Assembly (NCBI GenBank): GCA_030693515.1 | Contig: JAUYAK010000076.1 | Location: 62,001-126,000, forward strand | DNA length: 64,000 bases | Direction: 5' to 3' | From: Opitutaceae bacterium | GTDB taxonomy: Bacteria; Verrucomicrobiota; Verrucomicrobiia; Opitutales; Opitutaceae | Shown: in pieces, positions 17,401-24,536 of the stretch | How the letters are laid out: every line of letters begins with the position of its first letter | Position numbering within the stretch: the first letter of the stretch is position 1 | Notes under the pieces: model-generated | The model's database searches: none | What the model was told of the DNA's origin: nothing | The model's input: the letters and a program-made list of their open reading frames with translations, nothing else | Position numbers and translations under genes: made by a program

Positions 17401-17542
17401 CCCGCTCCGTCGTAAACGCGGCCGCCGGCGGATTGGCCGGCACGCGCAGCGAAGTCGCCGCGACGCGCGTGAGCGGCTGGGCGGAGAGCGTCGCCGTCGT
17501 GAGCAGGAAAACGCCGAGGAGGAGAAACCGGGCGCAGGGCAT
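14450..17542 (-). CDS. Large PQQ-type sugar dehydrogenase with two haem-binding motifs and two C-terminal repeat domains
   Basis: About 1030 residues from [14 protein letters not shown] (ATG 17540-17542; another ATG lies 8 codons upstream). After the signal peptide, residues 40-440 form a glucose/sorbosone dehydrogenase-like propeller ([66 protein letters not shown]). Residues 450-750 are a PQQ-enzyme-associated segment with two CXXCH motifs, CLTCH at 591-595 and CAACH at 660-664, and a possible Met ligand in GPGQMPPLA. Two roughly 130-residue repeats follow (about 758-890 and 898-1030), homologous to the end of the esterase-like protein encoded at 3623-5476. It is likely an extracytoplasmic oxidase of sugars or alcohols. 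Confidence 0.85.
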   Translation of the reverse strand: [1030 protein letters not shown]

Positions 17543-17690
17543 GGTGCCGGCAAAGTTGGGCGTCATCCCGGTGCGAGACAACTGGCGAGCGGTAAAGTCG
17601 CGGCGAAAACCGGGGGTGGCAACGCGAGCGCCGCGCTGCGGAAAAGGTAGCCACTGTGCGCCCGACCCGCCAAGTTGCGGGCCTTCCCCG

Positions 17691-19139
17691 ATGAAAATCC
17701 CCGTGTTGCCCCGCTCTCTCCTCCTTTTCGTCGCCCTCGCTGCCGCCGTGTGCGCGCAGCCGGCACCGAAGCCCAACATCATCTTCATCCTCGCCGACGA
17801 CCTCGGCTACGGCGAGCTGGGTTCCCACGGCCAGAAGCTCATCCAGACGCCGCACCTCGACCGCATGGCGGCGGAGGGCATGCGTTTCACGCAGTTCTAC
17901 GCCGGCAGCACCGTGTGCGCGCCCTCGCGCAGCGTGCTCATGACCGGCCGGCACATGGGCCACACGCGCGTGCGCGGCAACGCCGGCGGCGGCGCCCGTC
18001 GCGAGGCGCAGTTTCTCCAGCCCGGCGACGTGACGGTCGCGGGCGTTCTGAAGCAGGCCGGTTACGCCACGGGCCTCATCGGCAAATGGGGCCTCGGCGA
18101 GGAAAACACCGCCGGCGATCCGCAGAAGCACGGCTTCGATTATTTCTTCGGCTTCTACAACCAGACCCACGCGCACAACCACTACCCGAGCTACCTCTGG
18201 CGCAACGGCGCGCAGGTGCCGCTGCCCAACGATCTCGTGAAGGTGGGCGAGGCGCCCGGCGCCGGCTACTCGAAGAACCGCCTCGCCTACGCCGACGACC
18301 TCTGCGCGCAGGACTCGCTCGACTTCATCACGCGGCACCAGGCCGGGCCGTTTTTCCTCTTCGTCTCGCTCGTGACGCCGCACGCCAACAACGAGCGCTC
18401 GCGCGAACTCGGCGAAGGCAACGAGGTGCCCGATCAGGGCATCTACGCGACGAAGCCGTGGAAGGAGACCGAAAAAAACCACGCCGCGATGGTCACGCGT
18501 CTCGACCACGACGTGGGCGCGCTGCTCGACCACCTGAAAAAACTCGGTCTCGACGAACGCACGCTCGTGATGTTCTCCAGCGACAACGGCCCGCACCGCG
18601 AGGGCGGCCCGGACTACGACCCCGCGTTCTTCCACGTGAGCGGCCCGCTCACCGGCCTGAAGCGCACCCTCACCGACGGCGGCATCCGCGTGCCCTTCCT
18701 CGCGCGCTGGCCCGGCCGGATCAAGGCCGGTGCCGTCTCGCCGCACGTCGGCTACTTCGGCGATCTCATGGCGACCTGGGCCGAGGTGGGCGGCGGCACG
18801 CGCCCGACCGAGCACGCCGCCGACAGCCTCTCGATCATGCCCACGCTCCTCGGCCGCGGCGCCCAGCCGAAGCACGACTATCTCTACTGGGAATTCTATG
18901 AGCAGGGCGTCAGCCAAGCCGTGCTGATCGAGGGCCGCTGGAAAGCGATCCGACTCCGCACGCTCGCCGCGCCGATTGCGCTCTACGATTTGGTGAATGA
19001 CATCGCGGAGAGAACCGATGTCGCCGCGAAAAATCCCGCGCTTGTCGCGCGCGCCACGGAGTTGTTCAAGACGGCGCGGTTCGACAACGAGCATTGGAAG
19101 CTCGCGGACGCGGCGGCGGCGGCAGGAAAGAAAAAGTGA
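17691..19139 (+). CDS. Secreted arylsulfatase (family S1)
   Basis: A 482-residue enzyme starting at MKIPVLPRSLLLFVALAAAVCAQ, a signal peptide. The sulfatase core is intact: metal-binding NIIFILADDLGYGELG (Asp36/Asp37), and Cys76 in STVCAPSRSVLMTGR. That CXPSR motif is converted to formylglycine by an anaerobic or FGE-type maturase not seen in the window. GLIGKWGLGE and VMFSSDNGPHREGG supply further active-site residues. It hydrolyses sulfate esters, probably on sulfated polysaccharides, which suits the carbohydrate-degrading context. It is divergent from the PQQ dehydrogenase gene, with a 148-bp shared promoter region. Confidence 0.92.
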   Translation: MKIPVLPRSLLLFVALAAAVCAQPAPKPNIIFILADDLGYGELGSHGQKLIQTPHLDRMAAEGMRFTQFYAGSTVCAPSRSVLMTGRHMGHTRVRGNAGGGARREAQFLQPGDVTVAGVLKQAGYATGLIGKWGLGEENTAGDPQKHGFDYFFGFYNQTHAHNHYPSYLWRNGAQVPLPNDLVKVGEAPGAGYSKNRLAYADDLCAQDSLDFITRHQAGPFFLFVSLVTPHANNERSRELGEGNEVPDQGIYATKPWKETEKNHAAMVTRLDHDVGALLDHLKKLGLDERTLVMFSSDNGPHREGGPDYDPAFFHVSGPLTGLKRTLTDGGIRVPFLARWPGRIKAGAVSPHVGYFGDLMATWAEVGGGTRPTEHAADSLSIMPTLLGRGAQPKHDYLYWEFYEQGVSQAVLIEGRWKAIRLRTLAAPIALYDLVNDIAERTDVAAKNPALVARATELFKTARFDNEHWKLADAAAAAGKKK

Positions 19140-19501
19140 AGCAAGAGGGCCGAAGCATTGTCGTTTTTCTGGCGTCCCCGGCATTCGCGTTTGCGCACGG
19201 AGAACAGATCTTGGTTTTGCCGGTGGGTCATGCGGGCGCGCTGGTCGTAACGCTGATAGTCGTGTTTTCTTTAAGGATGAATGTGCGTTGGCGAATCGCC
19301 GTCATCGCGGCTTCGCTCCTCACCATGATGGGCACTTGGTTTATACCGAATCTCTATTTCATCATCATGGATCTGGTCGGAACAAATATGAACATGTGGT
19401 TTTTGGTGGGGCTGTGCCCTCCAGTGCTGATTGCCGGGCTTACCTATGGAATTCTGCGCTTTGTGTTGGGGAGACCCAACAGCGAGAAATCAGGCCCGTG
19501 A
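19136..19501 (+). CDS. Small membrane protein of unknown function
   Basis: A 121-residue protein. I chose the GTG at 19136, which overlaps the sulfatase stop (GTGA) and has AGGAAAG 6 nt upstream; that arrangement implies translational coupling with the sulfatase gene. A signal-like hydrophobic start (residues 7-20, ending FAFAHG) is followed by three membrane segments at about 31-46, 53-79 and 86-111. No family was recognised. Its GC content is lower than that of its neighbours. An upstream ATG at 19094 would lie entirely inside the sulfatase gene and is less likely. Confidence 0.6.
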   Translation: MKQEGRSIVVFLASPAFAFAHGEQILVLPVGHAGALVVTLIVVFSLRMNVRWRIAVIAASLLTMMGTWFIPNLYFIIMDLVGTNMNMWFLVGLCPPVLIAGLTYGILRFVLGRPNSEKSGP

Positions 19502-19530
19502 TTTTCTTCTGCTCAATTCGGTGGCCCCGT

Positions 19531-19950
19531 CTACTGGCCGAGCCTTTCGATTTTCCCTGCCAAGAATTTCTTCTCCGCCGGCAGCAGGGCTAATTTGAGC
19601 GCTTGCTCCAACGCTGCAACCGCCGCCGTGATTCGCCCGGCGGCTTCCAGCAGATGGCCATGCACGGCGTGGAAGAGGTGATAGTGCTCAAGCGTGCGGC
19701 GATCTTTCAGCGCGGCGATGGCGCGCAGGCCGGCGTCGGGGCCTTGGACTTGTGCGAGGGCGATGGCGCGGTTGAGCGCAATGATGGGCGAGGAGTCGAG
19801 AGCGAGCAGCGCGTCGTAGAGTTCGAGGATGTGGGGCCAGTTGGTTTGCTCGGGGCTCGGTGCGAGGGCGTGGGCGGCGGCGAGGCCGGCTTCGAGGTGG
19901 TAGCGCGTGACGCGTTCGCCGGCGGCGGATTTTTCCAGTGCGAGCAGACC
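19531..19950 (-). pseudogene. C-terminal remnant of an ECF sigma factor (DUF6596 type)
   Basis: From about 19947 leftward the translation reads ALEKSAAGERVTRYHLEAGL, NWPHILELYDALLALDSSP, IIALNRAIALAQVQGPDAGL, then a closing helix ending KIERLGQ. This is the TPR-like C-terminal extension (DUF6596) of SigJ/ECF42-like sigma factors. The sigma-2 and sigma-4 DNA-binding domains are absent; the frame upstream becomes unrelated Arg-rich sequence near 19950 and runs into the NTF2-like gene remnant. I therefore read it as the 3' end of a deleted sigma gene. Confidence 0.7.
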
Positions 19951-20009
19951 GCACGGCCGCAAAAAACCGTAGCCGCGGCAAACGAGGCGGTGACCCGGCG
20001 CAGGCCGGG

Positions 20010-20477
20010 CTATTTCTTCGCGCCTTCGGCTGGCGGGAGCTTGTTGGACTGCCAGGCGAGGAAGCGCCACCGGCCGCCCTCTTCGCGCCACACGGCGAGG
20101 TAGTTGAGATCGTTGATGACCTTTGGGCCGCCGGCCTTGGGCTACATAGTGAAGATGGCGCGGCCCTTCATCAGCACGATGCCGGGGCCGGCGGGGAGGA
20201 AGGTGCGCTCCTGGTATTCGATGCGCTCGTAGAGGTTGGCGCTGTTGACGACGCCCTCGGTCTGGGTGGCCTTGTTGTCCACCTGGCCGTTGGAGTGCGC
20301 GTAGTGGAGCTGGTCCGAGTAGATGGCATTAAGGCGGGCGAGGTCGCCGGCCTTGGTGGCGGCGACGCGCTCGTCGTCAGCCGCGCGGAGAGCCGCAATC
20401 AGTTTTTCATCGGCGGCGTGCGTGACCGTGAGCGCCAGCGCGAGGAGGGCGAGGAGGCGGAGCAGGTTTATTTTCAT
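20010..20477 (-). pseudogene. Secreted NTF2-like/DUF4440 protein interrupted by an in-frame amber codon
   Basis: ATG 20475-20477 opens a signal peptide (MKINLLRLLALLALALTVTHA) followed by an NTF2-like fold: ALRAADDERVAATKAGDLA, LNAIYSDQLHYAHSNGQVDN, PGIVLMKGRAIFTM. Codon 112 (20142-20144) is TAG. The same frame then continues without a shift through PKAGGPKVINDLNYLAVW and GGRWRFLAWQSNKLPPAEG to a TAG at 20010-20012, which is exactly the expected C-terminal strand of the family (155 codons in total). So a single nonsense change splits an otherwise complete gene. It lies 17 nt downstream of the beta-propeller gene, probably in the same transcript. Confidence 0.8.
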
Positions 20478-20494
20478 GGGGTGGGGAAAGGGCT

Positions 20495-21415
20495 TTAGCG
20501 GCGATTGTAGCGGAGCAGGGTGCGAATGCCCTCGGCGGCGACAAACAGCTGCCGGCCGTCGGCGGAAAAGCATGCGGCCTCGGCCTGCACGAGCGCGGGC
20601 TCGCGCAGGCGCACGGGCGGGCGGGCCAGGGCCTCGGCCCAGGCCTCGCCGGCGCGGCGCGGAAAAAGGAGCAGGTCTCCGTAGGTGAGGACGAGCGCCG
20701 CCGAGCCGTCGGGCGCGAAGTCGAGTGCTGTCACCTCGCCGCGGCGCCGGCCCAGGTAGCCTTTGGCCACACGCTGGGCCGCGCTGAGCAGGGGCAGATG
20801 CGGGACGGCGCCAACGCGGCGTGCGACGGCCAGCTCGCCGTCGGGCGCGTCGAGCGGCACGCGATAGAGCCGCGGCGGTTCGTCACGCTTGGTCAGGAGG
20901 TAGATGGCGCGCTCGGTCACATCCACGGCCATGGCCTCGCAATCGCGCGGGCCGTCTTCATACCGCACGGTCAGCGTGCGCAGGGGGCGGGCGCGCAGCT
21001 CGGTGTCGGGCTTGAGTTCGGCGAGCGCGGGCTCGGCGACGAAGTGGAGCGCGATGGTCGGTCGCTTGGCGTCGTTGTCGCCCGTGTCGCCGACGACGAT
21101 CACGGCCTGGCCGTCGAGTTCGCAGGCGGCGAGGTCCTCCCAGTCCTCGTTCTTCACGCCGCGGAGGTGCAGCGCGCCGAGGCGCCGGCCTTCGGCCGTG
21201 ACGGCATAAAGCGTGGCGGCGCCCCCGCTGTCATCGTGGGTCCAGAGCAGGCCGGGATTGCGGCGCGAGGCGGCAAGGCCGCTGGTTTCGAGCTTGGGCG
21301 GTGCCTCCAGCTGCCCGGCGACCACCGGTCCCGCGAAGGAAGGAGGCTCGGCCGCGGGCAGTAGCGACACGGAGCCTAGGCAGAGACCGGTCGCGACAAC
21401 GCGCGCTAAAAGCAT
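20495..21415 (-). CDS. Secreted beta-propeller-like protein of unknown function
   Basis: About 306 residues from MLLARVVATGLCLGSVSLLPA (signal peptide); an ATG 6 codons earlier is possible. The body shows propeller-like repeats: LETSGLAASRRNPGLLWTHD, GVKNEDWEDLAACELDG, VIVVGDTGDND, DCEAMAVDVTERAIYLLTKR, VTALDFAPDGSAALVLTYGD. These resemble proteins annotated only as integral or secreted hypothetical propellers, with Asp/Glu clusters (EDWEDLA, GDTGDND) suggesting metal binding. It is the upstream gene of a pair with the broken NTF2-like gene and divergent from deoC, sharing a 110-bp promoter gap. Confidence 0.7.
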   Translation of the reverse strand: MLLARVVATGLCLGSVSLLPAAEPPSFAGPVVAGQLEAPPKLETSGLAASRRNPGLLWTHDDSGGAATLYAVTAEGRRLGALHLRGVKNEDWEDLAACELDGQAVIVVGDTGDNDAKRPTIALHFVAEPALAELKPDTELRARPLRTLTVRYEDGPRDCEAMAVDVTERAIYLLTKRDEPPRLYRVPLDAPDGELAVARRVGAVPHLPLLSAAQRVAKGYLGRRRGEVTALDFAPDGSAALVLTYGDLLLFPRRAGEAWAEALARPPVRLREPALVQAEAACFSADGRQLFVAAEGIRTLLRYNRR

Positions 21416-21525
21416 GGGGGCGGCTCGAAACACTCGGGCCTACGATGCTTCCACCGGCACGCGACGCAATCCCGCGGCGGGACTTTTCGTTTGTTTTCGC
21501 TGCGGCCCGCGCGATAGTCCGCGCC

Positions 21526-22470
21526 ATGATCGCGAAGTCTCCCACCGCCGGGTTTCGGCGGCTGTTTGATGAGGTCGGCACTGTCGATGCCGTCGGCATC
21601 GAGGAACGCGTCGCCAAGTTCACCACGCGCTCGATCAAGAAGGCCTCGAAGGTGCAGGGCCTGAAGCTCGCCGTCTCGATGGTCGATCTCACGACGCTCG
21701 AGGGGAAGGACACGCCCGGCAAGGTCGCCTCGCTTTGCCAGAAGGCGCTCGCACCGCACGACGCCGACCTCGGCGCGCCGCAGGTCGCGGCGGTGTGCGT
21801 CTATCCCGCGATGGTCCGGCACGCGCGCAAGGCGCTCGGCAGCGACACCGGGGTGCGCATCGCCTCGGTCGCGACGGCGTTTCCGAGCGGACAGGCGCCG
21901 CTGCGCACCCGCCTCGCCGAGGTGAAGGCCGCCGTCGCCGACGGCGCGGACGAAATCGACATGGTGATCAACCGCGGGGCGTTTCTCGCGGGCGAGTTTG
22001 GCGCGATGCAGGACGAGATTGCCGCCGTGGTCGAAGCCTGCGGTGACACCGCGCTCAAGGTGATCCTGGAGGTGAGCGAGCTCGAGACCTATGACAACAT
22101 CCGCGCCGCCTCCTTCCTCGCCATGCGCGTGATCCGCGAGGGTGATTTCATCAAGACGAGCACCGGCAAGACCTCGCTCAACGCCACGCTCGGCAACAAC
22201 CAGGTGATGCTCGAAGCCATCCGCGATTTCTACCTCGATACGGGCGTCGCCATCGGGATGAAGCCCGCCGGCGGCATCCGCACCGCGAAGCAATCGCTGC
22301 AATTTCTTATCGCTGTGAAGGAGACGCTCGGCGACGCGTGGCTCACCAACGAGCGCTACCGCTTCGGCGCGAGCTCCCTGCTCAACGATCTCCTCCGCCA
22401 GCTTGAAAAGGAAAAGACCGGCGCCTACCAGGCCCCGTATTATTTCAGCGAAGCCGCCGAATCCTACTGA
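21526..22470 (+). CDS. deoC: Deoxyribose-phosphate aldolase
   Basis: A 314-residue class I aldolase cleaving 2-deoxyribose-5-phosphate to glyceraldehyde-3-phosphate and acetaldehyde. The ATG at 21526 gives the expected N-terminus. Active-site residues are visible: Asp145 in EIDMVINRGAF, Schiff-base Lys210 in GDFIKTSTGK, and relay Lys246 in GMKPAGGIRT. It is the first gene of a plus-strand operon with two aldehyde dehydrogenase-family genes, which would dispose of the acetaldehyde. An inverted repeat of about 90 bp sits between it and the next gene and may modulate the transcript. Confidence 0.94.
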   Translation: MIAKSPTAGFRRLFDEVGTVDAVGIEERVAKFTTRSIKKASKVQGLKLAVSMVDLTTLEGKDTPGKVASLCQKALAPHDADLGAPQVAAVCVYPAMVRHARKALGSDTGVRIASVATAFPSGQAPLRTRLAEVKAAVADGADEIDMVINRGAFLAGEFGAMQDEIAAVVEACGDTALKVILEVSELETYDNIRAASFLAMRVIREGDFIKTSTGKTSLNATLGNNQVMLEAIRDFYLDTGVAIGMKPAGGIRTAKQSLQFLIAVKETLGDAWLTNERYRFGASSLLNDLLRQLEKEKTGAYQAPYYFSEAAESY

Positions 22471-22479
22471 TCCAAACCA

Positions 22480-22570
22480 TGCCACAGAGCGCCGACATAG
22501 AGAGCACAGAGACGAGCCGACGTGTATTCCTCTGTGAACTCTGGCTCGGCGCTCCGTGAACTCTGTGGCA
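22480..22570. repeat. Interspersed inverted repeat with TGCCACAGAG ends
   Basis: TGCCACAGAG (22480-22489) and CTCTGTGGCA (22561-22570) are perfect outer arms. A second pair, AGCGCCGA (22488-22495) and TCGGCGCT (22546-22553), lies inside. The interior is rich in CACAGAG/CTCTGTG words, the pattern of a widespread verrucomicrobial intergenic repeat. It fills the deoC to aldehyde dehydrogenase gap and can fold into a long hairpin in the mRNA. Confidence 0.7.
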
Positions 22571-22581
22571 AAAAAATTCCC

Positions 22582-24093
22582 ATGCCCACTTTAGCTGAGA
22601 AAAAATCCACTCGCGGCCCCGCACGCACCGGCCGCCCTGCGCCCGAGCTGATCTTCGGCGATCTCTGGGTGTTCGATCCCGCGCCCGAGAGCGCGGACCC
22701 CAAGCTCAAGCCGCGCTACGATCTCTTCATTGGCGGACAGTTTGTCGCGCCCAAGTCCGGAAAATATTTCGCGTCCATCAATCCCGCCAACGAGCAGAAG
22801 CTCGCCGAGATCGCGCTCGCGGGTCGCGAGGATGTCGATGCCGCCTACGCCGCGGCGGAGCGCGCCTTCAGCACCACGTGGGGCCGGCTGCCCGGCCGCG
22901 AGCGCGCGAAGTATCTCTTCCGCATCGCGCGCCTGCTGCAGGACCGCGCGCGGGAGTTTGCCGTCGCGGAGACGCTCGACGGCGGCAAGCCGATCAAGGA
23001 ATCGCGCGACTTCGACGTGCCGATGGCCGCGGCGCACTTTTTCTACCACGCGGGCTGGGCCGACAAACTCGACTACGTGGCGCCCGGTCGCCGCGTCGCG
23101 CCGCTCGGCGTCGTGGGGCAGGTCATCCCGTGGAATTTCCCGCTGCTGATGCTCGCGTGGAAGATCGCGCCCGCGCTGGCGATGGGCAACACCGTCGTCC
23201 TCAAGCCCGCCGAGACCACGAGCATCACGTGCCTCAAGCTCGCGGAAATTTTGCAGGATGCCGGCCTGCCGCCGGGCACCGTGAATTTCGTGACGGGAGC
23301 CGGCGAGACGGGCGCCGCGGTGATGGGCCACCCGACCGCGGCGAAGGTCGCGTTCACCGGCTCGACCGAGGTCGGCAAGATCATCATGCGGTCGCTCGCG
23401 GGCACCGAGAAGAAGATGACGATGGAGCTCGGCGGCAAGGCGGCGAACATCGTGTTTGACGACGCCCCGATCGATCAGGCGGTCGAGGGCATCGTGAACG
23501 GGATTTTCTTCAACCAGGGCCACGTGTGCTGCGCGGGCTCGCGCCTGCTCGTGCACGAGCCGGTGGCCGACCGTGTGCTCGCCAAGCTGAAGAACCGCCT
23601 CCGCGTGCTCCGCGTGGGCGATCCGATGGACAAGAACACCGACATCGGCGCCATCAACTCGAAGGAGCAGCTCGGCAAGATCGCCGCCCTCGTCGAGAGC
23701 GGCGTGCAGGAGGGCGCGGAAATATTTCAGCCGCCGTGCCGGTTGCCGACAAAGGGTTATTATTTCCGCCCGACGATCTTCAGCGGCGTGAGCATGAGCC
23801 ACCGCATCGCGCGCGAGGAGATCTTCGGTCCCGTGCTGAGCATCCTCACGTTTCGCACGGTCGAGGAGGCGATCGAGAAGGCCAACAACACCGCCTACGG
23901 CCTCAGCGCCGGCGTGTGGACCGACAAGGGCTCGCGCATCCTGAAGATGAGCGTGGAGCTGAAGGCCGGTGTGGTGTGGGCCAACACCTACAACAAATTC
24001 GATCCCGCCTCGCCCTTCGGCGGCTACAAGGAAAGCGGCTTCGGCCGCGAAGGCGGCCGCCAGGGCCTGCTCGATTACTGCAAGCTGGTGTGA
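22582..24093 (+). CDS. Aldehyde dehydrogenase
   Basis: A 503-residue NAD(P)-dependent dehydrogenase from MPTLAEKKS. An ATG 20 codons upstream lies inside the inverted repeat and is unlikely to be used. All key residues are present: oxyanion Asn in VIPWNFP (about 185), cofactor Lys in VVLKPAE (208), the GSTEVGK turn, general-base Glu282 in MELGGK, and catalytic Cys316/317 in NQGHVCCAGSR. It most likely oxidises the acetaldehyde produced by DeoC to acetate, acting in the cytoplasm. The stop codon TGA is also the first triplet of a 22-bp repeat that bounds the inserted GxxExxY cassette. Confidence 0.92.
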   Translation: MPTLAEKKSTRGPARTGRPAPELIFGDLWVFDPAPESADPKLKPRYDLFIGGQFVAPKSGKYFASINPANEQKLAEIALAGREDVDAAYAAAERAFSTTWGRLPGRERAKYLFRIARLLQDRAREFAVAETLDGGKPIKESRDFDVPMAAAHFFYHAGWADKLDYVAPGRRVAPLGVVGQVIPWNFPLLMLAWKIAPALAMGNTVVLKPAETTSITCLKLAEILQDAGLPPGTVNFVTGAGETGAAVMGHPTAAKVAFTGSTEVGKIIMRSLAGTEKKMTMELGGKAANIVFDDAPIDQAVEGIVNGIFFNQGHVCCAGSRLLVHEPVADRVLAKLKNRLRVLRVGDPMDKNTDIGAINSKEQLGKIAALVESGVQEGAEIFQPPCRLPTKGYYFRPTIFSGVSMSHRIAREEIFGPVLSILTFRTVEEAIEKANNTAYGLSAGVWTDKGSRILKMSVELKAGVVWANTYNKFDPASPFGGYKESGFGREGGRQGLLDYCKLV

Positions 24094-24112
24094 ACCACGA
24101 ATGGACACGAAT
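24091..24112. repeat. Left 22-bp inverted repeat of the GxxExxY cassette
   Basis: Identical to the reverse complement of 24508-24529. It begins at the TGA stop of the dehydrogenase gene and includes the ATG (24101) of the GxxExxY gene. A further ACACGAA word continues the similarity beyond the perfect part. Confidence 0.9.
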
Positions 24113-24493
24113 GAACACGAAGGCGGAAAGCTGCTTCACGGGGAATTGGCGTATGCGATCGTGGGTTGTGCTTTTGAAGTGCTGCGGGAGCTGGGGCATG
24201 GGTTGCATGAGAAGCCCTACGAGAATGCACTTGCGGTGGAGTTTGGTCTCCGTGGCATCGCGATTGAGCAACAGCGCCGTTTTGACGTGCTCTACAAGGG
24301 TGTCAGGGTTTCTGAATTTATCCCCGATCTCATTGCCGGGTCGGCGGTGGTCGTGGACACCAAGGTCCTCGACCGCATCACGGATTTCGAGCGCGGCCAG
24401 ATGCTGAACTATCTCCGAATCACCAAACTTCGGGTCGGCCTCATCATTAACTTTCAAAAGCCAAAACTGGAATGGGAGCGCATCGTCCTCTGA
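24101..24493 (+). CDS. GxxExxY family protein
   Basis: A 130-residue protein with the defining signature GLHEKPY (G34, E37, Y40), preceded by AYAIVGCAFEVLRELGHG. Further on, FIPDLIAGSAVVVDTKVL has the PD-x(n)-(D/E)xK spacing of restriction-like nuclease folds, and the C-terminal MLNYLRITKLRVGLIINF is typical. The biochemical role of the family is not established. The first seven codons (MDTNEHE) are encoded by the flanking inverted repeat itself, a common trait of this family's gene copies. There is no ribosome site of its own, so expression probably relies on read-through from the dehydrogenase gene ending 7 nt earlier. Confidence 0.88.
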   Translation: MDTNEHEGGKLLHGELAYAIVGCAFEVLRELGHGLHEKPYENALAVEFGLRGIAIEQQRRFDVLYKGVRVSEFIPDLIAGSAVVVDTKVLDRITDFERGQMLNYLRITKLRVGLIINFQKPKLEWERIVL

Positions 24494-24507
24494 ATTCGTT
24501 CGTGTAG

Positions 24508-24529
24508 ATTCGTGTCCATTCGTGGTTCA
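24508..24529. repeat. Right 22-bp inverted repeat of the GxxExxY cassette
   Basis: Perfect inverted copy of 24091-24112, located 7 nt before the ATG of the short aldehyde dehydrogenase homologue. Confidence 0.9.
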
Positions 24530-24536
24530 AAAAATC

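Larger units (their letters stand above)
24091..24529. mobile_element. GxxExxY cassette bounded by perfect 22-bp inverted repeats
   Basis: A 439-bp unit whose ends are perfect 22-bp inverted repeats at 24091-24112 (starting TGAACCACGAATGG) and 24508-24529. Outside these the two aldehyde dehydrogenase genes continue directly. The left repeat supplies the stop codon of the upstream gene and the start codon of the cassette gene. There is no transposase, so if mobile it must be moved in trans. The boundaries are directly visible; mobility is inferred. Confidence 0.65.

Noticed and set aside
15524-17650. 708-codon plus-strand open frame
   Set aside because: Antisense of the PQQ dehydrogenase; no domain resemblance.
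15345-19184. 1279-codon minus-strand open frame
   Set aside because: Crosses the sulfatase gene and part of the PQQ enzyme gene in the wrong frame; composition only Arg/Ala/Glu.
20142-20144. Amber codon as a pyrrolysine or recoding site
   Set aside because: No supporting signal, and verrucomicrobial NTF2-like genes are not known to use recoding; nonsense mutation or base error is simpler.
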